A stretch of DNA of 64,000 nt from positions 35,569,829 through 35,633,828 of the forward strand of contig OX387187.1 of NCBI GenBank assembly GCA_947561395.2, given 5' to 3'. The translations under genes and the position numbers were made by a program. How positions within the stretch are numbered: position 1 is the stretch's first letter; each line of letters opens with the position of its first letter. Below, piece after piece: positions 42,590 to 53,076 of this stretch. The notes below the pieces were generated by a model. That model saw only the letters and a list, made by a program, of their open reading frames with translations, was not told the DNA's origin and did no database searches. The DNA is from Buxus sempervirens (taxonomy: Eukaryota; Streptophyta; Magnoliopsida; Buxales; Buxaceae).

Positions 42590-43830
42590 ACTTCTTCTAT
42601 TTCAACGGAGAGGCCTTTCCTTTTCTTTTTGGAGGGGTCAGGCCCCTTTTCCCAATGTCTATGGTCCATACAGAAGGTGATCCAGTCCATGTGCTCCTCT
42701 GTTGTGATGGGCTTAACATTAAAATGACCCGCTATTCTTTTTTGGGTTTTGGTTGAGGTGGGTTTGGGCTTGTTAAGGGTTAAAGTGAGGTGGGGAGAAG
42801 ATCTAAGGGCCAGATCAGGGTTATGATTGGGCTTATGTTCACCAAATTTGAAAAAGGTAGAAGTCAGCAAGTTAGGCCCAAGAGGCAAAGGGCCCAAAGC
42901 AAGATGGATAACATTACCGTTGGGCCCACTTTGAAAGGCCAGATCTTTACCAGCAAAGCATATCTTCTCTCTGTCATGTCCCTCTGATTTGTCTGCGGCA
43001 GAGATGACAGTTAACGTGTTCGGCGGTTTGTCAGGCGGTGCTTAAAAATTGGAGTCTCGACCACTCGGCTGAGTTGGCGAGCTCGATCGTTGAGTTATTT
43101 GACTAGTTCTTTGAGTTCTGCCATGCCTCGCTGACTCGGTCGTCTTCCTGCTAGCACCCCCGAACAGTGGATTTTGCCTTCTTTTCATGGGGGATGGCTA
43201 GATCCTCTGTGTATTTCCTACACACATCTAAACCAACATCTTCTGCTTTCCCCATATAGGGGTTTTTGTAGTTAAGAATCGAATGCCCTAACATACCACA
43301 AGAAATGCATACCTTGGGAAGACTTTCATACTTAAAATTAATCCAGGTGTTTTCTCCAGGGGCAGATTCAAAGTAGATCCCCAGGGGGATCGGGAGATGG
43401 AGAGGGAGCTTAACTTTAACAGTGGGGTCATGTTTACTTACCGAGTCTTCATCTATTTCCACTTCAATTTAGACTCCAAATAAACTCGTTAGATCAGATA
43501 TTACCTTGTAACATGGAACATTCTAGGAAGGTTTTTGATCTACATCCATATCGTGATGTGCTGAAATTGAAAGGAACTGGCCTCCTCTTCTACGTTGATG
43601 TTCTCCATTAACATGAGGGAGGAGTTGATCACCCAAGGCTGGGCTCCCAGAACTCTCTCCTTGTCCTTCTTACTTTGGAAAGCCACCACAAAATGCCTTG
43701 GGGTGATTTTTATCACTTTAGAAAGCTCAATACCCTTCCATAATCTTCTAATCACATTCTTAAAAGAGTTAAGTTGCAGATCCTCCTCTTGTATTTCGCC
43801 AATGATAAGATGCTTCTAGCTTGAGCAGAT
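42590..43830 (-). pseudogene. LINE ORF1 (DUF4283 and CCHC zinc knuckle)
   Basis: Minus strand reads IIGEIQEEDLQLNSFKNVIR and RRLWKGIELSKVIKITPRHF as part of the DUF4283 domain, then PLGIYFESAPGENTWINFKY and the knuckle CISCGMLGH with a following Asn where the last Cys normally stands (SILNYKN), then a proline-rich tail ending KKKRKGLSVEIEEVFV next to the LTR insertion. Stops and frameshifts between the parts show it is decayed. Family role: nucleic acid-binding chaperone of the LINE ribonucleoprotein. Confidence 0.85.
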
Positions 43831-44097
43831 TTGTTCTTTGTCTTCCACAGAGGGCTTGAATACAGTTATGGGGTGCGCGTGGGGGTGGGGGGGGGGGGGG
43901 GGGTTGGTGTGGTATGAAAAGATTTTTAAGGCTTTTGGTAATGCAGACCACCTGACTTCAGGAAAGGGGGCCCGAACACTAGTTAGTGTGCTCTCATGGG
44001 GGGACGCGACAACCACACTGGGAAAAGGAAGCCTCTCGAAACTCAAAAAAAGGTTTTTCGCAAAACGACACGCCTCTCCTCCTTCCTTTGTGAGCCT
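43831..44097 (-). other. 5' untranslated region of the LINE
   Basis: From the 5' target duplication to ORF1. It contains a G run of about 20 (near 43883-43902 on the plus strand) in an otherwise mixed sequence. No coding expected. Confidence 0.6.
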
Positions 44098-44110
44098 ACC
44101 CACTCATTGC

Positions 44111-44650
44111 TAAGTAGGCCTTCTAAAAGTAAAATGAAACTGACATAAAGGGAAGTATTTCTGTTAAGAAATTGCATTTGGACCCTCCTATATACGTAGT
44201 TACACCTTCACGTATCAGCTTAAGCTTTTAGGTGTAACCGTTGTTTAACATGGTGGTGAAGCGGGAGGTCTTGTGTCCAACTCCTGAGAGCAAATTTGCC
44301 TTGGCATTTATTTGTATTTAGGGTATTCATACCTTATGTTTGTCCTCCCCGGGTATGTTCCCATGCGAAGTGTATTTGGGCCTTTCTTATACATATAGTT
44401 ATACCTTTACTTATTAGCTTAAGCTTTTAGGTGCAATGGTTATTTAACAATTTCCATTTTATTATAAGATGAGTTGAAAATAAAATCAAAGAACTATTTT
44501 CACTCTATTATCTTTCAAAAGGATGAATACAAATTTATATATGGCAACATTTATGGGAATTAGAAGTTTCAAGAAGGCAAGGTTTGACTCTCACATGGCA
44601 CGATCTTGGGTTTGTGAATTGGGCCGGCCATGCTTGAGCGTATGCATCAT
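44111..44650. other. Intergenic sequence with a diverged direct repeat
   Basis: Two copies of about 75 bp near 44172-44250 and 44368-44450 share 'agcttaagcttttaggtg', 'tatacgtagttac'-like and 'tatttaaca'-like blocks. No gene was found. Confidence 0.55.
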
Positions 44651-44659
44651 AGTTTTATG

Positions 44660-44876
44660 GGAATGAGATCGTCAGCAATGCTTTACTGCATTACAAACTA
44701 CCATGGTCGTGAGATTTTACCACGTGAAGCATCTCATGGTCAGTGCTTTTTCAAGTGGGACCAACTGACACATTTATAGAAACGAAAAAACACTGACCAT
44801 GAGATGCTTCACATGGTAGCATCTCACGACTATAGCAGTCTACAATGCAATAAAGCATTGCAGATGATTTCATTCC
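44660..44876. mobile_element. MULE-type MITE with 9-bp duplication AGTTTTATG
   Basis: The exact 9-bp duplication AGTTTTATG (44651-44659 and 44877-44885) and long inverted repeats mark a Mutator-like MITE. The left end reads GGAATGAGATCGTCAGCAAT and the reverse complement of the right end reads GGAATGAAATCATCTGCAAT; the arms pair over about 95 bp around a small centre containing 'aagtgggaccaactg'. This is the best-preserved copy of a family seen at 14333, 15651, 17438 and 25290. Confidence 0.92.
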
Positions 44877-44885
44877 AGTTTTATG

Positions 44886-45251
44886 TATCGGCTGTTACTG
44901 GGTCATATTGGTTGGTACAATTCTGTACTAGTTTGGTTAGGGTTCGATATTGCGCAAGTCCGGTTAGGGATTAGCTCAGCCCACCTTGAACCTAACCTTA
45001 ATCCATTAAAATTTTAGATTTCATATATACAACATATAAAAAAATATATTTTATGAATAAATATTATTAATTTATATATTCAATTTAAAAACATTAATGT
45101 TTTGCATTTTATAGTATATGCCGGTTAACTCGAACCACCTCGTCCTCGATCTACATGGGGGCTAAGGTTTGGTACGGGCTAAACCCTCATAAAGACATGT
45201 TAGGGTCTATCAAAACCGGCCCTAAACCCACCCGTTGGCATCCCTAATACT
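44886..45251. mobile_element. Degenerate hAT-like MITE
   Basis: The right end read inverted gives TAGGGATGCCAACGGGTGGG, like the other hAT MITEs here; subterminal 'cctaaaccc' and 'ggttagggttcg' blocks and an AT-rich centre agree. The left end, next to the MULE MITE, is unclear, and no duplication was found. Confidence 0.45.
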
Positions 45252-45356
45252 TGCCTTTGAGATTAACAAATGGGCTTAAAACATGGGACTTGCTCATAGA
45301 AACCCATCAAGTGAGTCACTAGAAAATTTGACTCACTCCTCCTACAAGCTATAATC

Positions 45357-45542
45357 ATAGCAAAGTGCACGTGCAGTACTGCACGTCGTTGGAGAAACAG
45401 TTACAAAACTGATTTGAGGAAATTTTGATCATTCTATCCTTATATTAATTAAACTCAGCGTTAATGTGTGAGGGCTCTTGTGGAAAGCTGCAAATTTTTT
45501 TATCAAGCTTCCCAAGGGGCCTCGCGTTAAATGTAGTATAGA
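45357..45542 (-). mobile_element. Short non-autonomous Helitron
   Basis: Minus strand starts TCTATACTACATTTAACG and ends with a perfect hairpin ACGTGCAGTACTGCACGT followed by GCACTTTGCTA. The body matches 8526-8764. The last bases (CTAT) differ from the usual CTAG. Confidence 0.75.
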
Positions 45543-45730
45543 TTAGTAATATTAGTCCTATTGAATGTTAAGATTTTAAGAAAATAACAATAAATTCTAA
45601 AAGGAAAAGCAGTTATTTGATCGGGTCAACAGCTCAAATCACACCATTCATATGGGTTGAACCAATCAAACTGGATTGTTATCTCAAATTTTTAGGGATT
45701 GATTCAACTCTTGAGCCTAAAGAACAAATG

Positions 45731-45920
45731 TTAGTGCACCTCTGCGCGTAGTAAAATAATTTATAATTTAAAAAAAAAAAAGGCACTAGTTATGATACTG
45801 GCGTGGCTGTGAGAAACCTTGGTATAGAAGTAAAATCATAAAAAAAATAAAATTGGAGGGTCTTTTGGGAATAGAATCTCAATAAGAAAGTTGTGGATTG
45901 GCTTTATATAATAGTATAGA
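45731..45920 (-). mobile_element. Short non-autonomous Helitron
   Basis: Minus strand starts TCTATACTATTATATAAAGC and ends CTACGCGCAGAGGTGCACTAA. It resembles the copies at 16010 and 25698. The 3' hairpin is imperfect. Confidence 0.65.
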
Positions 45921-46555
45921 TGGATTGAAATGCAGATGCTTTCAATTTCATCTAGAACCATATGTTTTCAAAGAATAAAACCTAATGAGGTGGACTAGAA
46001 TATAATTTACCTAAAATTAGAAACAAATAAAAAGTGTCGAGACAAAGGGATGAATATTTAGGGTTCCATTGAGTCGCACCATTTCAACCAAGAAACTCTT
46101 ATATAATCTTTGATTTCTTATTGTCTGGATCATGTCTTGAGCCGGCGGGTCCAACCAACAACATTGTCCGGGTTTAATGGATTTGTTTTGAGAGCCAGGT
46201 CATTCAAAATTGAGTCCCATGGAAACCTCTAACCATAAAACCGGTTTGAGGTTTAGCATGGTTTCTTGTTACAGGATTTAAGGTTTCAAATGATTTCTGG
46301 TTTAGGTTTTAGGTTGTGCTTCTTAAAAGGAAAAGCAAGTTCCTTCAGAATAAATTCTTATGAAACGTTTTTTAAAGTATACTTCAAAAGAGTAGAAGAT
46401 GTTTTATAAAGACAACAAACGAAAATGTACTTTCACGCTGTGTAGGACGTCAGTAAGAGAGAGATAATGAGAGTTTTACCAATAGAATTTAATTCTCGCA
46501 AATGTGAACTGAGAAGCTTCTAAAAAATCAGCTTTACGATGAAACGATTCTTTAA
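45921..46555. other. Intergenic sequence
   Basis: No gene or defined repeat recognised. Confidence 0.5.
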
Positions 46556-46585
46556 AATATATATATATACATATATATATATATA
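46556..46585. repeat. AT microsatellite at the Helitron end
   Basis: Repeated 'atatat' immediately outside the CTAG terminus of the Helitron that follows. Confidence 0.8.
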
Positions 46586-47943
46586 CTAGTATTGGAACCC
46601 GTGCTACGCACGGGAAATTTCCTATGTTGAATGCAGTACAAAAGGGAGTTGTAAAAGAAGTTGAATACAATCCAATTGATGACCATTACCTGTGAAAATT
46701 GAAGGAAGTTGAATTCCGCACATATGTCTAACTTACAATTTTGGGTCGAAGTGCTAGTGGTTGTCTAAGTCGTTCATTCTACAAATTTAGAAAAAAAAAC
46801 ACTATTGTTGTTGTTTGTATTTTCAAAGATAAAGGCACATGTTTGAAACGTAATATGAATTCTTAGAAAGGTTTTTTGAGCAAGTTGTTTGTAGTCACGC
46901 CAAAATGTATATAAATTTCATCAATTGATTACTCAAAGTATAACAACTGCTAAGCATTTAAAAAAAAAGGAATAAGAAAACGTATCTAAATTTCATCAAT
47001 AGATAGTTAAAGAAGAAAAACCACACCTGCTACATTAAAATGAATAAACAACATTGGAAAAATGTCGATAGAGATCTGCAACAAATTGTATGGTATAAGT
47101 AAATACAATTTGATGCTAAAACTACAATTATGCCTGTGATTACTTTCCAACAAACAAAGGAGAAAATCAAATATTAAAAGCTAGAATCAACTTGTATGGA
47201 TACCAAATAACCATGACCTAATGCTTTTTTTCTTTTTCTTTTTTACCCTGGGTAGTCAATTAGTAACATAACACCTTAAAAAGCCCGATTGACAAACATG
47301 AAAGTTTTTCCTTTTCTTTGGCATCTTATCCCTTTCATTTTTCTTAGGTTTCTTTTTGTGTTTTTAGGGAGTTTTGTTTGGCTATTTATTGATTAGTGCA
47401 ACTGTGAATAGGGATGGAAACCTCGTGGGTTTTGGTGGAACACCTATCAATATCATCACATCAACAAACTTATTTCGGATTAACCATGATGAGATGAAAG
47501 GGGAAATTAAGAAAAAACTTATTAGGTTACTAAAGGGGAAATTAAGATAAAAAGAAGAAAATAATGAAATAAAAAGGAAAAGAAATGAAGACGATATGAT
47601 AAAATAGTTTTCAGATAGTTTTAATAATTATATTACTTCAGAAAACACCTATTAATATCATCTCAAAGATATTTCACATTGATCATGACGAAACAAAGCC
47701 TATCACCCTCTCTATTAATATTGAAGGAAAAATTAAGAAAAAAAAGAAAATTTTTAAAAAATCAATTAGTGGCTAAATCTAAAACTATATTTTAAAACAG
47801 GATGTTTAAGAATTAAGCATATCCTATTGAGAAAGTTTACATGAAAACCATATATATTGTCCAAAGTCCAAACAGGATGCACTGTTTCATTTTTAGGAAT
47901 CCTCAGATTATTGAACAGCTGGGTAAAGCATATTCCTAATGAC

Positions 47944-48125
47944 CTACTTGCATTTTCCAGGGGCAGTTTCTGCAATCAGACATTTCATACCATCTAATGT
48001 GTCAGCAGGGAAAAAGTTTCTCATTTTCTTGGACATTGATCTCTGCTTATCAGGAGTCATGTAATTCGGTTCTTCAAGAAGATGCTTTCCAGCATCAGGT
48101 ATCATGTTCTGAGGAAAGAAAAGAA
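47944..48125 (-). pseudogene. Captured exon of an unrecognised gene
   Basis: After an AG acceptor-like 'tttcctcag' the minus strand reads NMIPDAGKHLLEEPNYMTPD and then KQRSMSKKMRNFFPADTLDG up to CLIAETAPGKCK before a stop. The evenly used codons and the splice-like border suggest a real exon, but I do not recognise the gene. It sits inside the Helitron. Confidence 0.4.
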
Positions 48126-48330
48126 AAGATATCACTTATCAGAGAAAAAAAAAAGCAAAATAAAGATAAAGAAAAGATGTCATTGCATTTTTGTGCAAAA
48201 CCATTCATGTATACATTATGTAAGGAATAATGATACAATTCATGTCATTTAATGGTTCTAGTGAGAGAAATTAGTTAAATGTAGCTCAATTTAACCAACT
48301 TCATGAAGTCTAAAAATGGATCAAAGTGCA

Positions 48331-48480
48331 TTACCAACTTCTGATGTGGTTCCATTCACCTTTTTGTGGTTTAGAAAGGCCAGAACCTTGGAGGCTGAGA
48401 TGATCTCATCTTTAGTAAAACTGTCTTTTTGAGCACCAATTTCATGCAAGTATAAACAATCTGGATTGTTGCACTGTTGG
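48331..48480 (-). pseudogene. Captured CNOT4-like exon fragment
   Basis: After 'ccaacag' the minus strand encodes CNNPDCLYLHEIGAQKDSFT followed by KDEIISA, a hallmark of plant CNOT4-type proteins (CCR4-NOT complex subunit 4 with RING and RRM, where this is the CCCH-like part after the RRM). Downstream of ISA the sequence (SKVLAFLNHKK) no longer follows the family. With no other CNOT4 exons nearby it is a gene fragment, most simply captured by the surrounding Helitron. Confidence 0.7.
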
Positions 48481-48908
48481 ACCAAAAAAATTAAACACTC
48501 TCAGCAAAATTGAAGTTCCATATCAGCATTAACGACTGAAACACTACAACAATGTTACAACCATTTCCAATGAAATTAATGTGATCTGTACTATAGTGCT
48601 CAAGCATGCATGGCAATATTTTGTTGTTCTGAAGCATGCTCTCCAAATAGTCATCCAAACTCACAAAAGTGACATATCTAGAATGCTATACAACCCAAAA
48701 AAAATGAAGTAGACACTCAGACAGAGCGAGAAATGGAGGGTTGGCAAGGAAGGAAGGAGGGAGAGAGAGAGAGAGAGAGAGAGAGAAAACCTAATGTATC
48801 TAAACTCAGTAATTTCAATTGAGCAAAAATTTTGGCATTTTAATAACATCTTTAACATCAACGAATAGCAACAAAAAATTCAACAGCCACAATAAGAAGC
48901 AAAAAACA

Positions 48909-48974
48909 ATAAAGATATACAGAAGAAAGAAAATAATCACAATAAAGATATACAGAAGAAAGAAAATAATCACG
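48909..48974 (+). repeat. Tandem duplication of 33 bp
   Basis: Two copies of a unit beginning AATAAAGATATACAGAAGAA and ending AATAATCAC in succession. Confidence 0.85.
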
Positions 48975-49068
48975 TAAAAATTCGACAACAAAGTGATTAT
49001 AAAGCTGAAAAAACATTATTTACACCCAAAAAAAAAAAATACTGGATGCAAGAGTTATAAGTACATAG

Positions 49069-49274
49069 ATTGGATAAGAAAGTTCTATAGCTCCATGAAA
49101 CCCTTTGTGTGAAACCGTCCAAGGGCAGCTTATGTGAACTACTTGGACCTTGAACTCGGAGTAAAGGGGGGAGAAGTACTTCTTGAACAACTATGATTGG
49201 CTGCTTAGAGCCAAGACAAAATTTGATCCACGTAATGTGTTTAATCACCAGCAAGGCGTTCCTCCTTTGGCTGC
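49069..49274 (+). pseudogene. Berberine-bridge-enzyme-like C-terminal fragment
   Basis: Plus strand reads WIRKFYSSMKPFV, a stop, NRPRAAYVNYLDLELG and, one frame on, [20 protein letters not shown] and [14 protein letters not shown]. This is the C-terminal BBE domain of FAD-linked oxidases (substrate-binding part, NPR.AY.NY.D.D.G and DP.N.F...Q.IPP motifs). An internal stop, a frameshift and a missing stretch between LELG and GEKY show it is a pseudogene fragment. It is oriented against the CNOT4-like fragment. Confidence 0.8.
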
Positions 49275-50420
49275 AATTGGTTTCATGGGTGACTGAACCT
49301 GCTTGCTAAAGACAATAAATGAATACAAAATAAATAATTGTGGAGAACCCAAAGTTGTAATTATCTCTTCTTCAAATTGAAACAAAATAAATCACTGTGT
49401 TTATGACTTTTGCCTTTATTAAATTTCTTTATTAAATTTCTTTGCTTCTTTATTTTTCCTTTTCCCTTCTGTTTATCTGTGCACATGTAATGAAAAAGAT
49501 GTCAACAAAAGACCTATTTTTTCAGAATAAAATAAAATGAGAGACCAATGTGAACTGTATAAACCATTGTGAACCGTGGGAACCAAGTGGTTATAAACAA
49601 ACTGCATGGTTCATTGTTAGATTTGAGATGCCAATGTTTCAAGGATTCAACAATTTCCATTTTTTGCTTCAAAAAAATAATTTTCTAATGACAATTAATT
49701 TGTAAGGATCTAATGAAAATTAAATTGTAAACAGAACAAAAAATTGATCACTTAAAAATTCCACAACAAAGTGATTGTAAAGCTTAAAAAAAATTTGTAA
49801 AAAACATTATTGGCGAAAGAAGTGTAAAACAACAGTGGGGGTTACTCTGTTTAGGAGGAGATGATATGCCAGAAGTCATTTGTTGGCTGCAAAAGGATAT
49901 TCCAATGTGTACAAAACTGATTATAGCGCATTCAAAAGCCATGCGCTTTCTATGAATTTTTTTATCCCCTTTTCAAACTCATGACCAGAGAACTTGGAAA
50001 TCATTCTAAATGCACTGCTTCTGTATACTGATGAGTAAAAGTTAGTTCTAGACAACTTAGCAAAGAAATAGGACACAAAAACTCATACTCGATCGAGAAG
50101 AGAAGTCGTTGAAGAGCGCAATATTTAATCAACTCGAATTGAATCAAGTCCAACCATGCAGAGGGCTTGACGATAGTTCTGGCAAACCCATCTCGGAGGA
50201 TTTGGATTGCCGGGAAATCTCCTTCCTTTTCCAGAGAGATCGTCCTTCATCGAGTCCTTCTCTTTCTTGGTTTATTGGGGTTTCAGTTATCTGTGTCTGA
50301 TGGCTCCTGTACCAGATGGCATGGAGGAAAGGAAGAGACATTGAGAGAGGGGAATTGAGGGGTCAGCATTGAGAGCTGTTGTTGGGGAGAACAGACGGTC
50401 TCCCCTTGGTTGGTCGAAAC
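49275..50420. other. Helitron interior without recognised content
   Basis: AT-rich up to about 50100; then more balanced sequence without a recognised exon. Open frames are short. Confidence 0.4.
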
Positions 50421-50429
50421 GATTTGAAA

Positions 50430-50431
<2 letters not shown>

Positions 50432-50482
<51 letters not shown>
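50432..50482 (+). repeat. GA microsatellite
   Basis: About 25 GA units; smaller GA tracts occur at about 48761-48786 and 50537-50552. It produces artificial Ser-Leu or Arg-Glu frames. Confidence 0.95.
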
Positions 50483-50487
<5 letters not shown>

Positions 50488-50792
50488 GGGATAGAGAAAG
50501 CGAAATACAGAAAATATATATATATAGGGAGGGAGTGAGAGAGAGAGAGAAAGAGATGGGATGGTGGGGTTGCGAGAGAGCGACAGAGGGGGAAGAGGGG
50601 GTGGGGGTCGCCAGCGTTACGGGAGAGAGGGGATGAGGGGGTTCCAGTCGAAAGGAAAGAGAAAGGGGGTGGGTGTCGGTGACATTTCTTTTTCTTCTCG
50701 CTTGAGAGAAGACAACAGGTGATAGGGACATGCGAGAGAGAGAGCGAGAGAGAAAGATGGTAGCGTTGCAAGAGAGGGAGAGACAGAGAGAG

Positions 50793-51000
50793 CGAAGGCG
50801 AGAGAAAAATCTAGACCCTCACCGAGCATTCGAGAAGCATTAGAAAGGAGAGGGAGAGACAGAGAGAAGGCGAGAGAAAAATCTAGACCCTCACCGAGCA
50901 TTCGAGAAGGCATTAGAAAGGACAGGGAGAGACAGAGAGAGCGAAGGCTAGAGAAAAATCTAGACCCTCACCGAGCATCCGAGAAGGCATTAGAAAATCC
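50793..51000 (+). repeat. Three tandem copies of about 70 bp
   Basis: Each unit contains GAGAAAAATCTAGACCCTCA followed by 'ccgagcattcgagaag' and a 'gggagagacagagaga' tail; the units start near 50801, 50873 and 50951. Confidence 0.85.
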
Positions 51001-51273
51001 GGCGAGAAGAATCAAAGAAAAAAAATTTCAGAGGTTCGGAAGGTAGTTACGTGGTTGGTGACTTGCAGTCGGAACATTGCAGAAGAGCAAGTGACTGCAG
51101 TTGCAGGGGAGAAGATAGCCGGAGCAGGTAAGAAAAATCCGGCGAGAAGAATCAAAGAAAAAAAATTTCAGAGGTTCGGAAGGTAGTTACGTGGTTGGTG
51201 ACTTGCAGTCGGAACATTGCAGAAGAGCAAGTGACTGCAGTTGCAGGGGAGAAGATAGCCGGAGCAGGTAAGA
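50994..51273 (+). repeat. Tandem duplication of 140 bp, copies identical
   Basis: Two copies with an offset of exactly 140 bases, each beginning AAAATCCGGCGAGAAGAATC and ending 'ggagcaggtaag'. No difference was seen between the copies, so the duplication is recent or an assembly artefact. Confidence 0.9.
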
Positions 51274-51661
51274 TTGCGAAAATGAAAGAAACGAAAAAAA
51301 TTGAGAAGACAATGAAAAAAAGAATGAGAGAGAGAGACAGGTGATGGAGAGAAACCCACCAAATTTACTGTAGCGTTCTTAAAGGAGAACGAAGAGCAAC
51401 AGAGATAGAGTGAGAAAGAGAAAGATGGTTCGGAGAGAGATCCGGGGGAGGGAGAGAAACCCACCTAATTCACTGTAGAATCAACAATATAAAATTCTCG
51501 AAGGCCATTAAATGCGGAGAGACGCCAACTCGTTAGAGGCTCGGGCGGAAAGAAAAAAAAAAAAGAAAAACTGATAGTTAAAAAAAAACAAATAATAATA
51601 AAAGAGGCTCGGGAGGGCGAGGCTACCCGAGGCAGCCACGTCAGCCCGAGCCTCTTTCCCT

Positions 51662-51792
<131 letters not shown>

Positions 51793-52109
51793 ATTGTTTG
51801 GGCTAAGCCGAACTCAACTCGAACTTAAGTAATAAAGTTAGCATTGGGCTTGGGTTAGGGTGGGCCATTGGGTTAGTTTAGGTTAGTAAAACTTTAGAAC
51901 GGGCTGAGCCCAAACTCATTCCAACTTGCCGTCCTTACACTTTTGGCCATTTAGTGGTGTCGGTGTTATAATTATCTAAATTACATAAAAAATAAATAAA
52001 TATTTTTTTGGATAGAATTGATTATTTCAATTTTCATCTTAAAGCCAATCCACAAGAAAAAGATGTTGGAGTTACAATCCGTTGCATCTTGGAATGACGG
52101 GGTTTAAGG

Positions 52110-52613
52110 TAGGGCTGTCAATAGGTCGAATAAAGATCCGAATTCGACCCGATTATCCTAATATGGAGCTTAGCTTTAGATCCGATTATCCGAATAAGAT
52201 CCGATTATATTTGGATTCGAATATGGTATTGTACATATTCGACCTAGTAAAGATCCGACCGTTTATTTTATATATATATTATGTTTTTTAGGCCTTTTTA
52301 AGTCTTTTTATATATTAGTATAGAAGGAATTAAGATTTCATATAATATTTATTGAGTTAAGGTCATAATATGAGACAAATTTGAATTAATACATCCTTAT
52401 TTGATCCACTAACTTAAGGTTTATAATAGCTTAATTTTTTTTTCCATATATGATATAATCGGATTCAGATATCGGACAATTGGTCGAATCGAATTTTGTA
52501 TTAGATGTGAAAGATCCGTCAGATAATCAGTTCGAATTTGGATGTTGGATTTTCTTATCAGATCATTCGGATCTTAGCAGATCCATAACGTATTCAACCC
52601 GTTTATCGTCCTA
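52110..52613. mobile_element. hAT-type MITE upstream of the HSP20 gene
   Basis: Ends TAGGGCTGTCAATAGGTCGA and, inverted, TAGGACGATAAACGGGTTGA, flanked by GTTTAAGG (52102-52109) and GTTTAAGA (52614-52621), an 8-bp duplication with one difference. Repeated 'gatccgattatccgaat' segments occur in both orientations. No coding. It ends about 360 bp before the TATA box of the heat-shock gene. Confidence 0.8.
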
Positions 52614-52859
52614 GTTTAAGAGTGAGATTTAGGGTTTAACGTCACATCCGGGGTTTAAGGATTCTTCCCGAAAACCCCAAAATAAAGTAGTGAAAAATGA
52701 ATACGTGGAATCCCAAGCATAAACATACACAAGAACATTCATGAATCATGACATTCATGAATCATGACGGTGCATGTGCCATGGAGTCTAGAGGCTTAGG
52801 AGATCACCCATTAGAAATAAAAAGCTTTCTTCTTTATCTCTCCCACTCGAAAAGCCGCT

Positions 52860-53076
52860 TATAACATACACGTTAGTTGCTCCTCTCTTTGAAAGTTTGA
52901 AGTCCAAGACCCTTCTAGACTCTCCTGGACCTTCTCTTTCTCAAACCTTCCAGACCCCATTCGATCTCCTCCTATAAATCCATGTCCTCCCATTTCTCCA
53001 ATCCTTGTGTTCTGATCATCAATTCGCTCTTTCGTCTGTTATACCCATTTGGTGTTTTGCTCTGTTCACCGATCTC
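52860..53076 (+). promoter_or_regulatory. Promoter and leader of the HSP20 gene
   Basis: A TATA box TATAAA is at 52973-52978. Upstream at about 52885-52955 are imperfect heat-shock-element units: 'tttgaaagtttgaag', 'cccttctagac', 'gaccttctc' and 'ccttccaga', with TTC and GAA units not always at the ideal spacing. This fits heat induction by HSFs, but I see no perfect nGAAnnTTCn trimer. Confidence 0.6.

Larger units (their letters stand above)
29841..44097 (-). mobile_element. L1-type LINE retrotransposon, minus strand, split by three LTR insertions
   Basis: A 17-base T run at 29841-29857 is the poly(A) tail in minus-strand reading. A 13-bp target duplication flanks the whole: ACCCACTCATCGC (29828-29840) and ACCCACTCATTGC (44098-44110), one difference. 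In 5'-to-3' order on the minus strand it holds an ORF1 with DUF4283 and CCHC zinc knuckle, then ORF2 with endonuclease, reverse transcriptase, zinc-binding zf-RVT and RNase H. Three LTR insertions (32917-35192, 35740-38109, 38735-42584) interrupt it; without them and their duplications the element is about 5746 bp, a normal size for a full-length plant L1. Stops and frameshifts make it inactive. Confidence 0.93.

Noticed and set aside
50283-50771. Minus-strand frame of 162 residues made of Ser-Leu repeats
   Set aside because: It is the translation of the GA microsatellite and of purine-rich Helitron DNA.
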